DNA from: Streptomyces roseofulvus
GTDB lineage: Bacteria; Actinomycetota; Actinomycetes; Streptomycetales; Streptomycetaceae
Assembly (NCBI RefSeq): GCF_039534915.1
Contig: NZ_BAAAWE010000001.1
Location: 124,001-188,000, forward strand
Length of the DNA: 64,000 nucleotides
Reading direction: 5' to 3'
Below are positions 60,171-64,000 of this stretch, in pieces. The notes beneath the pieces were generated by a model, which saw only the letters and a program-made list of their open reading frames with translations, had not been told where the DNA came from and made no database searches. Numbering within the stretch: the stretch's first letter is position 1; every line of letters starts with the position of its first letter. The translations under genes and the position numbers were made by a program.

Positions 60171-60560
60171 CTACGCCGGCGGGCGCGGGAGCGTCAGGCA
60201 GAAGGGGTGGCCCGCCGGGTCCAGGAAGGCCCGCCCGTCGGGCGCGTCCGGCCGGCCGGCGGGTACGGTCGCGCCCCACTCGACGAGCCGGGCCTCCGCC
60301 GCGCCGAGGTCGTCCACACCGAAGTCGCAGTGGAGCTGCCGCGGGCCGTCCCGCCCCGGCCAGGACGGGGGATGGTCGTCGTCGGCCCGCTGGAAGCCGA
60401 GGAAGAGGCCGGACGGGCCGGGTCCCCGGGTGAGGCCCGCGGACTCGCCGTCGCAACGGTCGTGCAGCGAGAGCCCCGTGGCCCGGTGGCAGAACGCGGC
60501 CAGCGGGTGTCCTGCCGATCTGGCCGGATCAGGCAGCGGCGTCTGGCGCGGTGCATCGAA
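60171..60560 (-). pseudogene. VOC family protein, N-terminally truncated
   Basis: The sequence SGLFLGFQRADDDHPPSWPG, RQLHCDFGVDDLGAAEARLV and RAFLDPAGHPFCLTLP is the second half of a glyoxalase/bleomycin-resistance-type (VOC) fold, with metal-site candidates His (QLHCDF) and Glu/Asp near the end. The normal first beta-strand is replaced near 60545 by CRISPR-repeat-like DNA, so the gene has lost its start, though the frame stays open upstream. Confidence 0.6.
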
Positions 60561-60572
60561 AGGCGCCGGAGC

Positions 60573-60721
60573 CTCCCCATGGCCGCCCGGGCGGGGAGCG
60601 GTCAAGCGCGTTCCACACCTGCTCGGCACTGGGGTGCATCTTTGCGCGAGCGGGGAACAGTACAAGGTCCGCAAGGCGTGCAGACCAAGCAGGGGCCATC
60701 CCCTCGGGCCGGTCGGCGGGC
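60573..60721 (+). CRISPR. Degenerate three-repeat CRISPR relic
   Basis: Decayed repeats near 60573-60601 (CCCCATGGCCGCCCGGGCGG then GGAGCGG), 60633-60660 (TTTGCGCGAGCGGGGAACAG) and 60693-60721 (GGCCATCCCCTCGGGCCG). Their ends fall 59 and 61 bp apart, the I-E period. The relic is flanked by a truncated VOC gene and a TnsB remnant. Confidence 0.5.
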
Positions 60722-61425
60722 TGCCCGGCCAGATCCGGGTCGACCGCGGCAAGGAGTTCCTGTGCCAGGCGGTCACCTCGGCAATAGGCGCGCCCGCCGC
60801 CCCCGTGACCGATCTGCCTGCCTACAGCCCGCACCTGAAGGCACGATCGAGGCACTCGACAACGCCGTGGAAACCATGCTCTCGTCTCACTGCCCCGCTA
60901 CACCGGCCGGTAGAGACTCACCGGCGGCCGGCTCGCCGACCCCGACGCCCCACCCCTGGCCTATGAGGCGTTCGTCGGACTGCTGCTGAACTGGGTGACC
61001 TGGTGAACACCAGCCACCACCCGCCAGTGCTGAACGGGAACCCCCTCCAGGCGTGGCAGGCCGACCCCACGCCGATCACGGACGTCCCCGCGGCGCAGTT
61101 GGGGACGTTCGCCCTGGAAGACGACGGACGCACCCACACGATCAGCACGTCCGGCGTACGGTGGCGCCGCCGCGATTGCCTCGCCCCGTGGATGAACGGC
61201 CGTACCGGCACCAAAGTCTCCGTACGCCGCCTCCCCCACGACGACGACACCATCGAAGTCTTCGACACCGACACCGGCCGCCACCTCGGCTCGGCGTTCC
61301 TCGCGGCTGCGGCGAGCCGGGAACAGATCCGTGCTGTCCAGGCCGCCCGCCGAGTTCACCCGCATGTCCAAAGACGAGGTACGGAGAACGATTCAACAAG
61401 GCGGACTCCCCGGCCCCACGCATGA
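60722..61425 (+). pseudogene. TnsB/Mu-type transposase remnant
   Basis: GQIRVDRGKEFLCQAVTSAI carries the second catalytic Asp region and DLPAYSPHLK…GTIEALDNAVETM the Glu region of a Mu/TnsB-type rve integrase, with frame breaks; PLAYEAFVGLLLNWVTW follows. The C-terminal beta-barrel (LQAWQADPTPITDVPAAQLG then WRRRDCLAPWMNGRTGTKV) is in the ORF at 61003-61425. It is a natural partner of the TniQ and TnsA genes at 41.7-43.3 kb, but this copy is broken. Confidence 0.72.
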
Positions 61426-61473
61426 TCGATCAGTCACCCAGGGGGCCGGGGGCGGGCCTGCACGGGAGAGGTG

Positions 61474-61995
61474 TCATGCTCCCTGTTCGGCGCGGTGCTT
61501 GAGGTTGTGAAGCCAGTGGTCGAGGGAGGCGTCCAGGGCTTCCTGCAGGTACTCGGCGTTGGCGTCGACCGGCTCGCCGGTCCATGACTCCTCGGTGCGC
61601 ACGATGACCCCGTCCTCGGTCGGTTCGAAGGTCCAGACGTGGACGGCGGTGATGCCGGCAGCCGGGCCTCCCCACACGATGCGACGTCCGCGTTCGACCT
61701 GTTCGACCGTCGAGGTGATGTTCTCCAGGCCCTCAGTGGACCACACCCAGGACGATCCCGGCCGCAGGGCGCCCTTGGTCTTCTTGGCGACGGAGCTGAC
61801 GCCCGGCTGCCAGGCGGGCCATCCCTCCACGTCGGTCTGGATGTGCCAGACGCGGCTGGCCGGGGCGTGGATGACGATGGCGTCGCGGGTGATCACGGGC
61901 GCCGTTTCGTCGATGGTCACGGGCTGGGAGTCGAGGTGGGCGGCGCCGATGACGGCGGCGAGGAGTCCAGAGGCGGCGTGAACGAGGGGAACCAT
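61474..61995 (-). CDS. SRPBCC family protein
   Basis: A 173-aa protein with an N-terminal hydrophobic segment and a START/Bet v1-like fold: VITRDAIVIHAPASRVWHIQ, GWPAWQPGVSSVAKKTKGAL, WSTEGLENITSTVEQVERGR and RTEESWTGEPVDANAE. Such proteins bind hydrophobic ligands in an inner cavity. ATG 61995 has GGAG upstream. It is controlled by an operator identical in half-sites to those before the tetR and oxidoreductase genes. Confidence 0.85.
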   Translation of the reverse strand: MVPLVHAASGLLAAVIGAAHLDSQPVTIDETAPVITRDAIVIHAPASRVWHIQTDVEGWPAWQPGVSSVAKKTKGALRPGSSWVWSTEGLENITSTVEQVERGRRIVWGGPAAGITAVHVWTFEPTEDGVIVRTEESWTGEPVDANAEYLQEALDASLDHWLHNLKHRAEQGA

Positions 61996-62075
61996 GGGTG
62001 TCTCCTGCTGATGTCGGAAGAGCGGCGTGGGCAGACGGAGGCCCGGGAGGGTGAAGGACCACCCGACCTCCATGT

Positions 62076-62095
62076 GTGAGTAGTCAATCACTCAC
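62076..62095. promoter_or_regulatory. TetR operator 1 (SRPBCC promoter)
   Basis: GTGAGT and ACTCAC flank 8 bp. Read on the minus strand the full site is GTGAGTGATTGACTACTCAC, which matches operators 2 and 3 in the first 12 positions. It lies about 80 bp before the SRPBCC start. Confidence 0.78.
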
Positions 62096-62161
62096 TCTTT
62101 TGGGCGTCAACGGTCCAGCTGGACGGCCTGAAGACTGCAGACTCCTTGACTGAAGGAGAAA

Positions 62162-62181
62162 GTGAGTGATTGAGTACTCAC
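62162..62181. promoter_or_regulatory. TetR operator 2 (tetR autoregulation)
   Basis: GTGAGTGATTGAGTACTCAC ends directly at the tetR ATG, so bound TetR would cover the start codon region. It differs from operator 1 at one position only. Confidence 0.8.
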
Positions 62182-62745
62182 ATGAACACCGAACCCCGCC
62201 GACTGTCCACCGCCGAGGAGCGCAGGCAAACGGTGCTGCGCACCGCCATCGGGGCGTTCGCGGCACGCGGATACTTCGGCACGACGACCGGGGAGGTCGC
62301 CAAGGCGGCCGGCATCTCGCAGGCATACGTCTACCGCCTCTTCCCCAACAAGGAAGCCCTCTTCACCGCCGTCGTCGAGCACTGCTTCACCCGGGTGCGC
62401 GCCGCCCTGGAGCAGGGCGCGGCCGAGGCCGCCGGCAGCGAGGCACAGGTCGTGCTCGACTCCATGGGGGACGCCTACGCCCGGCTGATCAGCGACAACG
62501 ACCTGCTCCTGGTCCAGCTGCACGCCCAGGCGGCGGCCGTTTCCGAGCCCGCGATCAGGGAGGCCGTGCGCGCCGGGTACGCCCGCACCGTGGAGTACGT
62601 CCGCGGCGCCTCGGGCGGCAGCGAGGAGCAGATCCAGAATTTCTTCGCGGCCGGCATGCTCTGCCACCTGATCGTCTCCCTGGACGCCTCCTCCGTCGAC
62701 GCCCCCTGGACGCGCACGCTGGCCGCGGGCATCGTCCACTACTGA
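62182..62745 (+). CDS. TetR family transcriptional regulator
   Basis: A 187-aa TetR repressor. The HTH spans about residues 10-60 (RRQTVLRTAIGAFAARGYFG, TTTGEVAKAAGISQAYVYRL, FPNKEALFTAVVE); the ligand domain is all-helical (YARLISDNDLLLVQLHAQAA … LCHLIVSLDASSVDAPWTRT). ATG 62182 is used because it starts immediately after operator 2 (leaderless or short leader); a TTG lies at 62170. It is predicted to repress itself, the SRPBCC gene and the downstream oxidoreductase. Confidence 0.9.
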   Translation: MNTEPRRLSTAEERRQTVLRTAIGAFAARGYFGTTTGEVAKAAGISQAYVYRLFPNKEALFTAVVEHCFTRVRAALEQGAAEAAGSEAQVVLDSMGDAYARLISDNDLLLVQLHAQAAAVSEPAIREAVRAGYARTVEYVRGASGGSEEQIQNFFAAGMLCHLIVSLDASSVDAPWTRTLAAGIVHY

Positions 62746-62771
62746 CCCGCCCCTCCCCCGGCAGGCCACCC

Positions 62772-62800
62772 GGCCGCCGCTCGCTCGCGCAGCGGCGGCC
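62772..62800. terminator. Hairpin terminator after tetR
   Basis: GGCCGCCGCT and AGCGGCGGCC make a 10-bp stem with a 9-base loop, 26 bp after the tetR stop codon. It separates tetR from the oxidoreductase, which has its own operator. Confidence 0.72.
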
Positions 62801-62818
62801 ACCCCTCCGGGCCAAAGA

Positions 62819-62838
62819 GTGAGTGATTGACCACTCCA
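62819..62838. promoter_or_regulatory. TetR operator 3 (oxidoreductase promoter)
   Basis: GTGAGTGATTGACCACTCCA shares the first 12 bases with operators 1 and 2, with one arm slightly imperfect (ACTCCA for ACTCAC). It lies 41 bp before the oxidoreductase GTG. Confidence 0.75.
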
Positions 62839-62879
62839 TCCTTGTCGTTTTTACCGCCCTACCACCTCGAGGAGCACCT

Positions 62880-63929
62880 GTGAACATCACCGAGATCGTC
62901 CTCCCCGCCGTCGGCGAGCCCGAGAGCCTCGAAGTCCGCCTGCGGGAACGTCCGCAGCCGGGCCCCGGCCAGGCCCTGGTCCGCGTCGAGGCCAGCGGCG
63001 TGAGCTTCGCCGAACAGCAGATGCGCCGCGGCAAGTACTACGACATGCCGGCCTTCCCCTTCGTCCCCGGTTACGACCTCGTCGGCATCGTCGAGGAGCT
63101 GGGGACGCCGACCGCCGACGGACAGCCCGGCCCGGCCGTGGGCCAGCGGGTAGCCGCCCTCACCAAGACCGGCGGCTGGGCCGACCACGTGCTGCTGGAC
63201 GCCGCCGACCTCGTACCCGTACCGGAGGGGGTCGGCGCGGTGGAAGCCGAGACGCTCGTGACGAACGGTGCGACGGCCTGGCGGATGCTGTTTCGCACGG
63301 CACACGTCCGGCCGGGTGACACCATCGTGGTCCACGGAGCCAACGGCGGCGTCGGCAGCGTACTGGTCCAGCTCGCCCGAACCCGGGGCGTGCGCGTCAT
63401 CGGCACCGCCTCGGCCCGCAACCAGGACGCCGTCGCCGCGCTGGGGGCGCTGCCCGTCGACTACCGGGACGACGTTCCCGCCCGGGTGCGGGAGCTGGCC
63501 CCGCACGGGGTCGCGGCGGTCTTCGACCACGTCGGCGGCAAGGGCATCAAGGACTCCTGGCACATGCTCGCCCCCGGCGGCACCCTCGTCTCCTACGGCA
63601 GCGCCTCGACCCGCGACCAGGCGGGAAACGGCACCCTCACGGTCCTGCGGCTCGTGGCCCGGCTGGCGCTGTGGAACGCCCTGCCCAACGGGCGCAGTGC
63701 CCACTTCTTCAACCTGTGGGCCGGCAAGGCCCGAAACCCGCAGCAGTACCGGACCGCCCTGAGCGAAGACCTCACCGAAGTCTTCGGACTGCTGCGTGAC
63801 GGAACCGTCCAGGCGAAGATCGACCGCGTGTACCCGCTGCACCAGGCGGCAGCCGCACTACGGCACGCGGAGTCCGGCACCGTAGTCGGCAAGGTCGTGC
63901 TCGCACCCGAGACAGACCCCAGCGCATGA
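62880..63929 (+). CDS. Quinone oxidoreductase / zinc-binding dehydrogenase-type MDR protein
   Basis: A 349-aa NADPH-dependent medium-chain reductase. GroES-like N-terminus (VRVEASGVSFAEQQMRRGKY, VPGYDLVGIVEELG), Rossmann signature VVHGANGGVGSVLVQLARTR, and the closing KIDRVYPLHQAAAALRHAES with GTVVGKVVL match the QOR group. No structural zinc Cys cluster is present. GTG 62880 with GAGGAG upstream is preferred over the long frame from 62823. It likely reduces a reactive or quinone-like inducer of the TetR regulon. Confidence 0.9.
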   Translation: MNITEIVLPAVGEPESLEVRLRERPQPGPGQALVRVEASGVSFAEQQMRRGKYYDMPAFPFVPGYDLVGIVEELGTPTADGQPGPAVGQRVAALTKTGGWADHVLLDAADLVPVPEGVGAVEAETLVTNGATAWRMLFRTAHVRPGDTIVVHGANGGVGSVLVQLARTRGVRVIGTASARNQDAVAALGALPVDYRDDVPARVRELAPHGVAAVFDHVGGKGIKDSWHMLAPGGTLVSYGSASTRDQAGNGTLTVLRLVARLALWNALPNGRSAHFFNLWAGKARNPQQYRTALSEDLTEVFGLLRDGTVQAKIDRVYPLHQAAAALRHAESGTVVGKVVLAPETDPSA

Positions 63930-64000
63930 ACCCCCGATCGTCAAGAACGGCCGCGCAACAGGGGCTTCCGAGCCCGGCTCCAGAACTGGACGCAAAGGAC

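Noticed and set aside
57866..60433. An 855-codon plus-strand open frame
   Set aside because: Antisense to the MFS gene and out of frame with the ArsR gene; low-complexity Arg/Glu/Gly composition.

Overview
The window looks like an accessory replicon or chromosome-arm segment of a Streptomyces-type actinomycete. It is very GC-rich, uses GTG/TTG starts and ATGA/GTGA overlaps freely, and carries typical Streptomyces families (DUF6233, ALF-repeat secreted proteins, LysM-BTAD proteins, FG-GAP secreted proteins, Ku). I see no rRNA, tRNA or core metabolic gene. Mobile elements and gene wreckage are dense on the right, and a conjugation/pilus-type secretion cluster fills the centre. A linear plasmid or chromosome end fits, but no replication origin or telomere was recognised.

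Layout. 0-3 kb: DNA-repair genes, namely Ku and a SOS-box-preceded, catalytically degenerate Y-family polymerase. 3-8 kb: an IS scar and broken gene, a serine hydrolase/MerR divergent pair, and an FtsK/SpoIIIE-like ATPase. 8.3-12.3 kb: a secreted ALF-repeat polymorphic toxin ending in a papain-like domain, with its likely immunity gene. 12.5-16.4 kb: a secreted pseudo-protease/lectin/FG-GAP protein and an AraC regulator. 16.5-28.0 kb: a leftward Tad/Flp-pilus operon (LysM-BTAD, pseudopilins, pilin, TadC, TadB, TadA, CpaE-like, CpaB-like, secreted proteins). 28.3-37.5 kb: a leftward type IV secretion/conjugation-like operon (NTF2-like anchor, lytic transglycosylase-NlpC/P60, VirB6-like, VirB4-like, PrgI-like, VirB2-like, TcpC/VirB8-like). 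38.0-38.4 kb: a relict type I-E CRISPR array without cas genes. 39-61.4 kb: a mobile-element graveyard with IS21, IS5-type, ISL3-type and Tn7-like (TniQ, TnsA, TnsB) remnants, small cargo genes, orphan immunity genes, a frameshifted HTH protein, a GWG-repeat mini-protein, an FG-GAP/TolB secreted protein and more CRISPR-repeat relics. 57-60.5 kb: MFS transporter/ArsR pair and a truncated VOC protein. 61.5-63.9 kb: a three-gene TetR regulon (SRPBCC, TetR, quinone oxidoreductase).

How the parts may work together. The Tad and T4SS operons lie head to tail and are nearly continuous (gap of about 230 bp), suggesting one envelope-spanning transfer or surface machine: TcpC, VirB4, VirB6 and PrgI homologues form the channel, the transglycosylase/NlpC protein opens the wall, and the Tad proteins build a pilus. 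A tandem 12-bp motif of the form RTGGTRAG recurs upstream of the FtsK-like gene, the T4SS operon and the GWG mini-protein, and singly near 46.9 kb, so these loci are probably co-controlled by a regulator not identified here. The toxin-immunity pair and the loose immunity genes (barstar-like, YrhB/Imm35-like, SMI1/KNR4-like) point to interbacterial competition. At the right end, three near-identical operators define a compact TetR regulon.

Limits: all family calls come from reading motifs, and no searches were run. Several genes are frameshifted; some of these could be sequencing errors rather than true pseudogenes.
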